A DNA stretch of 64,000 nt, taken from the IMG/VR virus record IMGVR_UViG_3300042904_000419, positions 1 to 64,000 of that record; one strand, 5' to 3'. The translations under genes were made by a program, and so were the position numbers. This document shows, piece by piece, positions 31,385-38,641 of this stretch (within the stretch, counting starts at the first letter, position 1; each line of letters starts with the position of its first letter). This DNA is from a virus. The notes under the pieces were generated by a model. The model ran no database searches. It worked only from the letters and a program-made list of their open reading frames with translations, and had not been told where the DNA came from.

Positions 31385-32944
31385 TCAGCGGTCCGTCCAG
31401 TCTGCGTCTTCATCCGGCAGCTCCATCTGCGGCTGTTCCGGCTCCGGCGCGTGGCCTTCGAAGTGTCCCGCCGCTGGCTGGTAGATCCGACAACGGCCCA
31501 GGCTCCCGTGCAACTTGACCATGCCCACCGCGCCCTGCCGGTTCTTGGCGATGATGAGCTCTACCAGCCCCTCGCCGTCGTCGCGCTGCCCGGCCTTCTG
31601 CCGCGCGTAGTACTGCGGCCGGTGGATGAACATCACGGCGTCCGCCACCTGCTCGATCATCCCGCTTCCGCGAAGGTCGGAGAGCATCGGCCGCAGGTCC
31701 GCCCCGCCCCGGCGCTCGTTGCTGCGGGTGAGCTGAGACAGTACCACCAGGGCAATCCCGAGCTTCCGCGCCGTCGCCTGCAGGGACTTCATAATCAGGG
31801 TGAGGGCGGCGTTCTCGTTCTCCGCCTTCGGATCCCAACTGATGATCTGCAGGTAGTCGATCACCAGCATCTCGATCCGCTGCTCCCGCACCAAACGACG
31901 GGCGAGCGCGCGGATCTGGCCCGCGGTGACGTCCGACTCGTCCACGATGTGGAGGGGGTAACCCACTACCCGCTCCACCGCCTGCGCCAGCAGAGATTGC
32001 TGGGTCTCCGTGAGCTGGTCCGGCAATTCCGGGTTGGCGTGGTTCAGGACGGTGGTGAGCGGCACCCCGTAGCGCACGTCATGGAGCGCGGTATCCGCGC
32101 ATTGCATCCGGACGCCCACGTCCGCCCGCGGCATCTCCAAGCTGAGCAGCGCCGCTGGTTTCTTGGTGCGACCAGCGGTCAGGAGGAGCTCTACCGCCAG
32201 GGCGCTCTTGCCCATGCTCGGCCGCCCGGCCACGAGGTAGACCTTGCCGGGCAGGAACCCGCCTTGCATCCGGCGGTCGACCCCGGGGAACCCGGTGCTG
32301 ACGGCGCGCTCCGGAGCGAGCGCCGTGGCGCCGTACGTCTCCAGCGTGGCCAGCATCAGGTTCCGCGCGTTGTAGACCGGCACCGCCTGCCGCTGCGTCC
32401 CAATGGCGAGCACCACCTCCTCCGCGCAGTTCAGCAGGTCGTCGGCCTCCAGCTCCTCGTTCCGCGCGAGTTCGTCGATCGTCTGTCCCGCGGTAATCAG
32501 CTTGCGGCTGATCGACTTGCGCTTGACGATCCGCGCGTAGTGCTCCACGTGCGCCGCGGTGGGCACGCTGTCCGTCAGCGTCAGCAAATAGGCGAGCCCG
32601 CCGGCCCCTTCGAGCTGCTCCCGCTTCGCCAACTCCTCGGAGACCGAGAGGGTATCCACGGGCTGGTCCCGGTCCGCCAGGTAGGTGATGACCTCGTGGA
32701 GTTTCCGGTGGGCGTCCAGGTAGAAGTCTTCCCGCTCCAGCAACTCCACCACGGCATCCGTCGCCGTGCGGCTGATCAGAGCGGCGCCCAGGGCGGCCTG
32801 CTCCGCGTCGATGGACTGCGGTGGGAGCCGGTCAGGGAGCGCCGGGAGCCCCACGGGTGGAGCCTCGTACGGCACCGGCAGGTTTGCGGCCTCCTCGCTG
32901 CCGTAGGAGCGGCAGCTACGGGGGTCGGGGCGGCGCGTAGTCAC
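31385..32944 (-). CDS. dnaB: Replicative DNA helicase, DnaB family
   Basis: A 519-residue protein from GTG 32944 (GTGA overlap with the initiator gene). N-terminal domain: LPPQSIDAEQAALGAALIS...FYLDAHRKLHEVITYLADRDQPVDTLSVSEEL. The RecA-like motor has Walker A GRPSMGKSALAVELLLTAG, Walker B MLVIDYLQIIS, motif LVVLSQLTRSNERRGG and ADAVMFIHRPQYY with the arginine finger region. This is the hexameric helicase that unwinds phage DNA ahead of the replisome, encoded directly downstream of a DnaD-like initiator. Confidence 0.95.
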   Translation of the reverse strand: MTTRRPDPRSCRSYGSEEAANLPVPYEAPPVGLPALPDRLPPQSIDAEQAALGAALISRTATDAVVELLEREDFYLDAHRKLHEVITYLADRDQPVDTLSVSEELAKREQLEGAGGLAYLLTLTDSVPTAAHVEHYARIVKRKSISRKLITAGQTIDELARNEELEADDLLNCAEEVVLAIGTQRQAVPVYNARNLMLATLETYGATALAPERAVSTGFPGVDRRMQGGFLPGKVYLVAGRPSMGKSALAVELLLTAGRTKKPAALLSLEMPRADVGVRMQCADTALHDVRYGVPLTTVLNHANPELPDQLTETQQSLLAQAVERVVGYPLHIVDESDVTAGQIRALARRLVREQRIEMLVIDYLQIISWDPKAENENAALTLIMKSLQATARKLGIALVVLSQLTRSNERRGGADLRPMLSDLRGSGMIEQVADAVMFIHRPQYYARQKAGQRDDGEGLVELIIAKNRQGAVGMVKLHGSLGRCRIYQPAAGHFEGHAPEPEQPQMELPDEDADWTDR

Positions 32945-34110
32945 GGGCGACCTCCGGTGCTCGCAGCTCGCAGGGTTTCCCAGCGCCGGCGCAGCGCCTG
33001 GCGCATTACGGCCGGCTGTGCTTCCCACTCCGGGCTGCCGGGGCCCGCCGCCAGTAGCCGGTCGGTCTCACTCACCGCGGCCGGGATGCCCCGACTGACG
33101 ATCTTCTGCCGGACGGGCGGCGGCGGGGCTCCGGCCGGGGCGGCGAAGTCGTCGGCCTCGTCCGGCTCGGGGGCAGGGTGGGTTACGGAGGCCGGGGGGG
33201 GCGGATTCAGTCGGTCCCGGAGCGTGTTATAGAACCAGGGCATCGTCCGCGGTCCCTGGGAGCCCTTGGCCGCCCAGCGCCGCTTGGTTTCCTCCGCCGT
33301 AGCCAGCAACTCCGCCACGGTGACCCCGCGGCCCGTCTCGAGGTGGTGCTCCAGTTCGTCTTTCCAGCGCTCGAACCCCTCGCCGTCCAGGAGCCCGCCG
33401 TACCAGGCACTGACGGCCTGCTTGCCGCCCTCGTGGTACAGCTCGGCCGCTCGTTGGCGGTGCGGTGGCATCTTGAGCTGCACCCCTGGCGGAGGTTCCG
33501 GGGCGCCAGGGGTCGGGGCAGCGCCAGCGGGGGAGGAGTTGCCTGCCGGGGCGGCTGGAAGAGACGACGACGACCCCTCGCCGGTCGGTTCTGGGGCGGC
33601 CGACTCTCGTACCCCGTACTCGTCATCGTCATGGCTCTGGCATGGCTCTGGCTCTGGCAATGGGCGCGCGTGAGGCGGACAACGGCTGCCACTGTCCGCC
33701 AACGGCAGCCGTTGTCCGCCGTTGTCCGCCGTTGTCCGCCGTTGTCCGCCGTTGTCGGACACTTTCGGGCGAATGGGGCCGGTGACGAAGGCGCGCGCGG
33801 TGCGGAGGAGTTGCTTGCGGAGCGTCTCGTCGGCATGCTCGTGCCAATCGTGGACCACCAGGCGGTACTCCTCACTCTCGTCCAGCCAACCACATTCCGT
33901 GAGGGCGTCCACCAGGTCGTCCGGGTCACCTTCCCAGTCGATCCCCATGGCGATCCGGTGGTTGGGCAGCCGGCCCAGATCCCCGCAAGGAGTCTCCCGG
34001 GCGCAGAGGTGCCAGAGGCACTCCAGGAGGCCCACGACCACATAGTCGCGAACGTCCAGCCGGCGCGCGAGTGCGCGGAATTTGCTGTTACCTTGGGTGC
34101 CCCGCTTCAT
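32941..34110 (-). CDS. DnaD-like replication initiator
   Basis: A 389-residue protein from ATG 34110. The N-terminal domain (MKRGTQGNSKFRALARRLDVRDYVVVGLLECLWHLCARETPCGDLGRLPNHRIAMGIDWEGDPDDLVDALTECGWLDESE) is a winged helix like phage and plasmid initiators of the DnaD/ReplN type. The middle (about 115-220) is Pro/Glu/Ser-rich and contains DNGGQRRTTA repeats encoded by tandem 10-bp units. The C-terminal part is helical. It should bind the internal iterons and load DnaB, encoded next. The arrangement resembles lambda O with its origin. Confidence 0.7.
   Translation of the reverse strand: MKRGTQGNSKFRALARRLDVRDYVVVGLLECLWHLCARETPCGDLGRLPNHRIAMGIDWEGDPDDLVDALTECGWLDESEEYRLVVHDWHEHADETLRKQLLRTARAFVTGPIRPKVSDNGGQRRTTADNGGQRLPLADSGSRCPPHARPLPEPEPCQSHDDDEYGVRESAAPEPTGEGSSSSLPAAPAGNSSPAGAAPTPGAPEPPPGVQLKMPPHRQRAAELYHEGGKQAVSAWYGGLLDGEGFERWKDELEHHLETGRGVTVAELLATAEETKRRWAAKGSQGPRTMPWFYNTLRDRLNPPPPASVTHPAPEPDEADDFAAPAGAPPPPVRQKIVSRGIPAAVSETDRLLAAGPGSPEWEAQPAVMRQALRRRWETLRAASTGGRP
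33674..33756. repeat. Iterons inside the initiator gene, probable replication origin
   Basis: Four perfect tandem copies of GTTGTCCGCC occupy 33711-33750 with a fifth partial (GTTGTC) at 33751. An exact inverted copy (GGCGGACAAC) lies at 33674-33683, and a degenerate copy at 33691-33700. A 7-base hairpin (GGCTGCC / GGCAGCC) lies at 33684-33709. A 10-bp period matches one helical turn, as for protein-bound iterons. Confidence 0.65.
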
Positions 34111-34114
34111 CGCT

Positions 34115-34357
34115 CTAACCCCGCTCCCCAACAACCGACCGCGCCAGGCGGTCCTTCTCCACTCGCTCCCACCGCGGCGCATCATCCCCGGCAAATAGCG
34201 CCAGGGGCTCGGCCGCCGTCGTGTCTGCCGGTGCCCCCTGCGGGGCGTGCAGCACCAACACCTCTCCGGTCTCCGTGTGCCGGGCCAGCCCCATCACCCA
34301 GACTGTGCGGCCGGTGCCGCGGTGGCGGTAGTAGCCGGGCTGCAGCTCCTGGCTCAC
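34115..34357 (-). CDS. DUF1653-like protein
   Basis: An 80-residue protein from GTG 34357 (GTGA overlap). It has the family core YYRHRGTGRTVWVMGLARHTETGEVLVLHAPQG, a small beta barrel. DUF1653 proteins are often fused or linked to metal-dependent enzymes; here it is free-standing. The C-terminal half (LFAGDDAPRWERVEKDRLARSVVGERG) is a helix. It lies directly before the initiator gene in the early operon. Confidence 0.65.
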   Translation of the reverse strand: MSQELQPGYYRHRGTGRTVWVMGLARHTETGEVLVLHAPQGAPADTTAAEPLALFAGDDAPRWERVEKDRLARSVVGERG

Positions 34358-34896
34358 GCCGCCACCCGCTCGGCTTCCCGGGCCTCCGTAAAGGCCCGCG
34401 CTTCTAGTGAGCACGCCACATCACACCACACGTTGAAAGTGCTGCACGGGTTGCCGCGCTTCCCGAGCCCGGAGGCGAGCTGCGCCCGCGTGGGGTGTCC
34501 GTCCAGCAGCACCCACTCCACGGCCCCCAGCCGGGCCACCAGGCGCGCGGACCACTGCACCCAGGCCTCCGGCAGGTTCTCGTTGCGCCAGCCGGAGAAG
34601 AAGCGGCCCAGCGTGATCGCGCTGTCGCTGTAGACCGTGCCGCTCCACCCTTCCGGCAGCGCCCGCAGCGCCTTCGCCAGCGCGAAGTACTCGGCGTGGT
34701 TGTTGCTGACCAGCTCCACGCCCACCCGCGCCGGCAGAAGCAACCCGCTCTCGCTGGCGACGATGTGCTCCGTCGCGTCCTCCACCACCCGCAGGTCCGT
34801 GGCGACGGCGCACCAGGCCCACGTGCCGCCGAAAAGGCTAGGGTTCTTGCGGATCACGCCGCCGTCCGCGTAGACCGCTCGGATTTCGCTGGTCAT
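34354..34896 (-). CDS. RNase H-like nuclease
   Basis: A 180-residue protein from ATG 34896. The fold's first strand is IRAVYADGGVIRKNPSLFGGTWAWC (catalytic Asp in YADGG). NNHAEYFALAKAL brings the Glu, and YSDSAITLGRF brings the second Asp. LGAVEWVLLDGHPTRAQLASGLGKRG includes the final His/Asp region. It would cut RNA in RNA-DNA hybrids or act on DNA during replication. Its stop overlaps the next start as GTGA. Confidence 0.7.
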   Translation of the reverse strand: MTSEIRAVYADGGVIRKNPSLFGGTWAWCAVATDLRVVEDATEHIVASESGLLLPARVGVELVSNNHAEYFALAKALRALPEGWSGTVYSDSAITLGRFFSGWRNENLPEAWVQWSARLVARLGAVEWVLLDGHPTRAQLASGLGKRGNPCSTFNVWCDVACSLEARAFTEAREAERVAA

Positions 34897-35144
34897 CGCA
34901 GCTTCCCTCGCCGCTCGGGATCCCGCCGGCCGTAGGTGCCGGGGCCGCAGCGGCATTGATCGATCGGCAGCCCGCAGCCGCCCGGCTCGTCGTGGAACAT
35001 CAAGCGGTTCGGGTCGCCGAACAGGGCCTCGGTAGGCTCCTGGTCCGCAGCAGGGGCGGGCGCCCGGCCGGAGCCGCCGGAGATGAGCGAGCCCACCCCC
35101 GACGTCTCCAGCGTGCGCGTGATACTCTCGCGAAAGCCCATCAC
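34893..35144 (-). CDS. Small hypothetical protein
   Basis: An 83-residue protein from GTG 35144 or ATG 35141, overlapping the upstream stop. It starts GFRESITRTLETSGVGSLISGG and ends with GGCGLPIDQCRCGPGTYGRRDPERRGKLR, three cysteines in C-x6-C-x-C, perhaps a small metal site. No family recognised. Confidence 0.5.
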   Translation of the reverse strand: MMGFRESITRTLETSGVGSLISGGSGRAPAPAADQEPTEALFGDPNRLMFHDEPGGCGLPIDQCRCGPGTYGRRDPERRGKLR

Positions 35145-35386
35145 AGCCCCCGATACAGCACTTCGTGCCGCCGTAGTAACTCCAGGAGCAGCGCGTGCCG
35201 GGTCCCCTGCGGCAGCGAGTGAGCCAGCGCGTCTGCCAGTTCAGCAGCTTCCGCCTCATACAGCGCCCGGATTTCGTCCAGGTTCGCGGCGGTGATTTCG
35301 GGCAGGCGGCGCGAGACGCGGATCGTCAACTCCACGGGCTCACCGCTCCACAGCGGGTCGGCCACTGAAAGCTCCAGGTGCTTCAC
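35141..35386 (-). CDS. Small hypothetical protein
   Basis: An 81-residue protein (MKHLELSVADPLWSGEPVELTIRVSRRLPEITAANLDEIRALYEAEAAELADALAHSLPQG). It has an N-terminal pair of strands followed by a long acidic helix and an Arg/Leu-rich tail. Coupled to both neighbours. No function can be assigned. Confidence 0.55.
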   Translation of the reverse strand: MKHLELSVADPLWSGEPVELTIRVSRRLPEITAANLDEIRALYEAEAAELADALAHSLPQGTRHALLLELLRRHEVLYRGL

Positions 35387-35685
35387 TCCGGCACCTCCAC
35401 CCCTGCGGCACGCAGCGCCCGCGCCAGCGAGAGCATCCGCTGTTGGGCGCGCGCCGCACCGCTATCGACGCCGACCAGGGTGTCGCCGGTCCGGAAGTCC
35501 GCTTCCCGGCAAACCAGGAGCAGTTCCAGCGCCGCTTCCGCTACCGGACGGAAATACAAGGCCTCGGCGGCGCTCACTGGCGCGTGCCCGAAGCCGTCCT
35601 CGGGACGCACCCAGGCATGTGTCCCGAGGACCGTCTCCTGGTCGTTGCCCAGGAAGACAGCAGTATCCGGCGGTGCTTCGCTCAC
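35383..35685 (-). CDS. Hypothetical protein downstream of Bet
   Basis: A 100-residue protein from GTG 35685, in a GGAGGTTGCT-GTGA junction. It reads VSEAPPDTAVFLGNDQETVLGTHAWVRPEDGFGHAPVSAAEALYFRPVAEAALELLLVCREADFRTGDTLVGVDSGAARAQQRM, mixed strands and helices, with no metal or catalytic set. Its position directly after Bet would suit an accessory recombination protein. Confidence 0.5.
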   Translation of the reverse strand: MSEAPPDTAVFLGNDQETVLGTHAWVRPEDGFGHAPVSAAEALYFRPVAEAALELLLVCREADFRTGDTLVGVDSGAARAQQRMLSLARALRAAGVEVPE

Positions 35686-36614
35686 AGCAACCTCCCGGTT
35701 TCCACCGGCTCGTCCGCGCCAGCATCGCCCGCAAACTGGTCCTCGTCCTCGACCACTTCGGAGGCGAGTGGCCAGTTCGTATCCCCCGGCAGGCAGCCGC
35801 GCTGCTGCAGGAGTTGCACGAAGCGCTCCTTGCCGGCGGGGGTGACCTGGTTCAGCGCCCGAAAGTTCTCGCCGAGAGCCGCCCCGATGTGCTGGAGGAG
35901 CGCGGCGCGGTTCTTGGGGTCGCCGCCGGCCGCGATGTACGTCTCGTTGAAGACGCGCACCTGGTCCTTCTCCGGCAGGTCGGCGTACGCGGGGTCGGGC
36001 GCCGGTGCCTGGAGTTGGGCCGGCTGCTCCTCGATAATCCGGGAAGTGCCGGGGATCGCCTGCCCCTCGTCCATCAGGTCGAGGTCGCCGATACCGGCCT
36101 GCGGGATCTTCCGCCAGCAGTGCGCTTCGGCGCGGACCGCGAGCATGTGGAGTGGGCGCTGCTTCCAGTTGGGGTTGAACTCCATGAAGAATTCCTTCAG
36201 GTAGATCACCGCCTCGAACGCCCGGGAGCTCCCAGCGATCCACATCTGGCACCGGCAGGCGACCGGCAGTTCCTTCCGGACCCAGATCGAGCGCCATACC
36301 TCGTCTTCGCCGCAGTACGCAATCTCCAGCCCGTTGACCCGCGCGCGCTGCCCGCCCAGGTGCCGGAAGCCGTCAATCCCGGTCGCCATGACCAGCTTGC
36401 CGGTCTTGTCCGTCCAGCCGTAGATGTGGCGCTGCAGGGGGTCGAGCCCCTTGCGCTCGCAGTAGGCCATGAACACGAGAAACTGATCGTCCTTCGTGAT
36501 GCCGGAGGCCACCGTCTGCCGGATGGTCTGCCGGAGCTGCTGGCTAAACACCAGCCCCGTCTGCTGCTGCGCCAGGCCGTGGTTTCCGTGCCGGGCGATT
36601 GCCGTCTCTGACAT
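35682..36614 (-). CDS. bet: Single-strand annealing recombinase, Bet/RecT family
   Basis: A 310-residue protein from ATG 36614. The core LVFSQQLRQTIRQTVASGITKDDQFLVFMAYCERKGLDPLQRHIYGWTDKTGKLVMATGIDGFRHLGGQRARV matches the Bet (Redbeta-like) family, including the GLDPLxxxIY motif and the start of the DNA-binding beta sheet. Later WIAGSSRAFEAVIYLKEFF and the Pro/Glu-rich tail agree. It binds single-stranded DNA and pairs homologous strands. No exonuclease partner is evident nearby. Two stem-loops lie in its leader (36647-36705). Confidence 0.85.
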   Translation of the reverse strand: MSETAIARHGNHGLAQQQTGLVFSQQLRQTIRQTVASGITKDDQFLVFMAYCERKGLDPLQRHIYGWTDKTGKLVMATGIDGFRHLGGQRARVNGLEIAYCGEDEVWRSIWVRKELPVACRCQMWIAGSSRAFEAVIYLKEFFMEFNPNWKQRPLHMLAVRAEAHCWRKIPQAGIGDLDLMDEGQAIPGTSRIIEEQPAQLQAPAPDPAYADLPEKDQVRVFNETYIAAGGDPKNRAALLQHIGAALGENFRALNQVTPAGKERFVQLLQQRGCLPGDTNWPLASEVVEDEDQFAGDAGADEPVETGRLL

Positions 36615-36646
36615 GTCCGTCTCTCCTCTTGGCAGTGGGCAGAGAC

Positions 36647-36705
36647 GGCGGGGAAGGGCTCCCCGCCGCCCGTAGGGTGCGCCGCCTGCCGTACGCGGCG
36701 CACCC
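36647..36705 (-). promoter_or_regulatory. Two strong hairpins in the leader of bet
   Basis: GGCGGGGA / TCCCCGCC (36647-36667) and GGGTGCGCCGC / GCGGCGCACCC (36675-36705), both perfect. There is no U tract on the leftward strand. They could time bet expression or protect the mRNA. Confidence 0.55.
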
Positions 36706-36712
36706 ATGCGGT

Positions 36713-36976
36713 CTAATCCCAGAGCGCGGCGCGGCGCTTGGCCTCCGCTGCCTGCTCCTCCGGCGTCTGCCGGGCTCGCTGTTCCGCTGCCAGCGCCTCG
36801 CGGCAAGGGCGGCACATCTCCGCCGCCTCCCGCGTCAGCGCCGCCGCGAGCAGTTCCTCGGTCATCTGCGCGTCCAGGTCGATCTGCTCCGGGTGCCGCT
36901 GTCCGTCTGGGCACTCCCGGAACACGGTCAGGCGGCGGTACAGCATCCGCACCCGTGGTCGGAACCGATCGTCCAT
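36713..36976 (-). CDS. Small zinc-binding hypothetical protein
   Basis: An 87-residue protein from ATG 36976 (GGGGGAG upstream). It has a basic N-terminus (MDDRFRPRVRMLYRRLTVFRECPDGQRHPEQIDL), a long helix (EELLAAALTREAAEMCRPCREALAAEQRARQ) and two cysteines in CRPC. It lies between a tRNA-like gene and bet. No family recognised. Confidence 0.55.
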   Translation of the reverse strand: MDDRFRPRVRMLYRRLTVFRECPDGQRHPEQIDLDAQMTEELLAAALTREAAEMCRPCREALAAEQRARQTPEEQAAEAKRRAALWD

Positions 36977-37021
36977 CCGTCTCCCCCTCGTCCCGCCCGC
37001 AGGCTCCACCCCGCGAGCGAA

Positions 37022-37142
37022 GGAGAGAGGCCTGAGTCGAACAGGCTGCCCCGCGCCGCCGAAGCGGAAGCGTTACTCGGGGTGTCTAGCGGCCGTTGAA
37101 GTGATCGCTGGCTTGTGGGTCACCGTCCCCACCGCTCTCTCC
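37022..37142 (-). tRNA. tRNA-Sec-like gene, anticodon UCA
   Basis: A 121-base element read leftward with unusual but complete arms. Acceptor: GGAGAGAG pairs perfectly with CTCTCTCC (8 bp). D-arm: GTGGG / CCCAC with an 8-base loop containing GG. Anticodon arm: about six pairs with one A-C mismatch, loop ACTTCAAC with TCA. Variable arm: a long stem CCCCG / CGGGG around CCGC-TTCG-GCGG. T-arm: GCCTG-TTCGACT-CAGGC (5 bp). The 8+5 layout and UCA anticodon are hallmarks of bacterial selenocysteine tRNA. Departures: the discriminator is T rather than G, the length is 121 rather than about 95, no CCA is encoded, and the anticodon loop has 8 bases. It could be an opal-reading tRNA or a degenerate copy. 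Confidence 0.65.
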
Positions 37143-37183
37143 GTGGTCCCGGATCTACGCGCACCGGGCGATAGCGGGAGCGG

Positions 37184-37264
37184 TTACTCCTCTTCAGGCT
37201 CCTCCGGCGGCCCGGCCGCCCACATCAACAGCAGCACCCACAGCGCCCAGAACAGCGTCCGCAT
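37184..37264 (-). CDS. 26-residue membrane peptide
   Basis: ATG 37264 with GGAGGT just upstream. Sequence MRTLFWALWVLLLMWAAGPPEEPEEE is one hydrophobic helix with an acidic tail. Nearly all third codon positions are G or C, whereas the overlapping longer frame loses that bias here, so this peptide is the real coding frame. It may be a small membrane regulator. Too short for family assignment. Confidence 0.55.
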   Translation of the reverse strand: MRTLFWALWVLLLMWAAGPPEEPEEE

Positions 37265-37703
37265 GCCTACCTCCGTAGAGCCACAGGCCGAGCGAGAGCA
37301 CCCCGCCGGACAGCAGCGTGAGCAGCGCCAGGAGGCTCTGCTCCGTGAACCACAGCCCGCCCACCATGAGCGAGAGCGCCACCGCGCAGACGCCGCCCAG
37401 CCACAGCCGGAAGCGCGCGTACCGCTCCGCCTGCGCGACCTCCTGCTGCCGGACTTCCAGCGCCGCCCAGGAGGCCAGCAGTCGGGCCTGGTCGCGCCGG
37501 AGCGCTTCCTCGCGGGTATCCAGGGCTCCGGCCCGCACGTCCAGTTCCTGCAGGTCCGCCCGGCAGGCAGCGGCGCTCATCACGTCCGCCGCCCACTGGT
37601 CGAGGCGAGCGGTGCGGGTGTTCAGCTCCGCCTCGCGCCGGTCGAGGTCCTGAGCCCGGACGCGTAGGGCGCGCTCGGTTAGGGTGGGGAGGGGCTCGTT
37701 CAC
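37194..37703 (-). CDS. Coiled-coil membrane protein
   Basis: A 169-residue reading frame. Residues 8-100 are a charged coiled coil (RVRAQDLDRREAELNTRTARLDQWAADV...). Residues 100-142 are two membrane helices (RLWLGGVCAVALSLMVGGLWF and LLALLTLLSGGVLSLGLWLY). After residue 142 the coding bias vanishes. A TAG sits one base out of frame, next to the GGAGG that serves the 26-residue gene. If GG were GGG the protein would end at about residue 144 (...WLYGG). Function unknown. Confidence 0.6.
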   Translation of the reverse strand: MNEPLPTLTERALRVRAQDLDRREAELNTRTARLDQWAADVMSAAACRADLQELDVRAGALDTREEALRRDQARLLASWAALEVRQQEVAQAERYARFRLWLGGVCAVALSLMVGGLWFTEQSLLALLTLLSGGVLSLGLWLYGGRHADAVLGAVGAAVDVGGRAAGGA

Positions 37704-38062
37704 TGGCGGTCCTCCACAGCCTGCCAGCGAGCGGCGAACGCCCCGGCCTGGGTCAGCGTGTCCCGGATGGCCGGGTAGTCCGGCGTCGGCTCGGCGAGCT
37801 GCACCAGGGCGTCTCGGACCGCGTCATACAGCCACGGGAGCGCCGGTTCCCCGAGCGGATCGGCCAGCAGCACCAGCGGCTGCAACTGGTCCCGGAGCGT
37901 GGCGAGGATCCGCACGGCGTCCACGCGGCGACGTGGGGCGGAGAAGCCGGAGACGACGATCTGCGCCAGCCGGAGCCGGATCCGCGTGTGCCGCGGCGTG
38001 AGCGGGTGGGCGAGGTTGCCGTCGCGCTGGGGGCAGAGGGCCGGGCGGGGAGCCGTGTTCAT
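37700..38062 (-). CDS. Hypothetical protein
   Basis: A 120-residue protein with a basic Pro-rich N-terminus (MNTAPRPALCPQRDGNLAHPLTPRHTRIRLRLAQIV). Then come helices (AVRILATLRDQLQPLVLLADPLGEPALPWLYDAVRDALVQLAEPTPDY). Its stop overlaps the downstream start. No motif seen. Confidence 0.55.
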   Translation of the reverse strand: MNTAPRPALCPQRDGNLAHPLTPRHTRIRLRLAQIVVSGFSAPRRRVDAVRILATLRDQLQPLVLLADPLGEPALPWLYDAVRDALVQLAEPTPDYPAIRDTLTQAGAFAARWQAVEDRQ

Positions 38063-38551
38063 CTACGCGGCCTCCGCCAGCACGTCGCCGGCATCGCTGT
38101 ATTCGCAGAAGCAGCAGCCGTTCGGGCGGTGTGTCGCCACCCCGCAGTCGCACACGTACTCCGCGCCCCAGTCGGCGGTTTCGGGATCGAGGCGCACGCG
38201 GGCTTCCCACCAGGCCGGATCGTTATGGGCGAGCACCCGCTCCACCCAGGCCACGGTCTGCGCGAAGTGCCGGGTAGCCATCCGCTCGGCCTGGTAAGCG
38301 CCGTACTTCTTGCCGTCCAGCATGTCCTGGGCGACCCGGCCGGCGCGGAGCTTCTGCGCCTGGAAGAACCGGCGACGGATGGTGTTCGCGGGCTCCGAGA
38401 GCCGCGGGTAGTCGGCAAGGGAAGGGAAGCGCGCGAAGGGCACGGTGGCGCTGCCGGCCGGCCCATCCGCCCAGATGATCTGTGAAAGTGGGCGCTGTAG
38501 GGGCGATCCCTCGGTAGGTGCTTGTCGTGGGGGTCGGGTTTGCGTTACCAT
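38063..38551 (-). CDS. Hypothetical protein with C-terminal cysteines
   Basis: A 162-residue protein from ATG 38551. It has a basic Pro-rich N-terminus, a helical centre (LSEPANTIRRRFFQAQKLRAGRVAQDMLDGKKYGAYQAERM) and a C-terminal metal-like knot (YVCDCGVATHRPNGCCFCEYSD) with C-x-C and CC-x-C. It is among the first genes of the leftward operon after two small HTH genes. Confidence 0.55.
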   Translation of the reverse strand: MVTQTRPPRQAPTEGSPLQRPLSQIIWADGPAGSATVPFARFPSLADYPRLSEPANTIRRRFFQAQKLRAGRVAQDMLDGKKYGAYQAERMATRHFAQTVAWVERVLAHNDPAWWEARVRLDPETADWGAEYVCDCGVATHRPNGCCFCEYSDAGDVLAEAA

Positions 38552-38565
38552 GTGCGTGTTCCTGA

Positions 38566-38607
38566 ACGGCTCGGTGCAATGGGTGTCAGCCCGCACCGGG
38601 CCGTTTT
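38566..38607. promoter_or_regulatory. Long hairpin with T-tract on the plus strand
   Basis: Twelve paired bases (ACGGCTCGGTGC / GCACCGGGCCGT, one T-G pair) and TTTT on the plus strand. On the leftward transcript it is a strong leader stem-loop just upstream of the 38551 start. A second stem (GGCCGG / CCGGCC) lies at about 38617-38634. Confidence 0.5.
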
Positions 38608-38641
38608 GCGTGTACCGGCCGGCTGATCCCGGCCGAAGTCG

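Noticed and set aside
31451-33232. Plus-strand open frame of 593 codons
   Set aside because: Opposite the DnaB helicase, whose motifs leave no doubt about the true strand.
33711-33756. CRISPR-like array
   Set aside because: The 10-bp units are directly tandem with no spacers, so they are iterons rather than a CRISPR array.
35682-36614. A phage exonuclease partner of Bet nearby
   Set aside because: None of the neighbouring proteins shows lambda exonuclease or RecE motifs; the partner may be missing or host-encoded.
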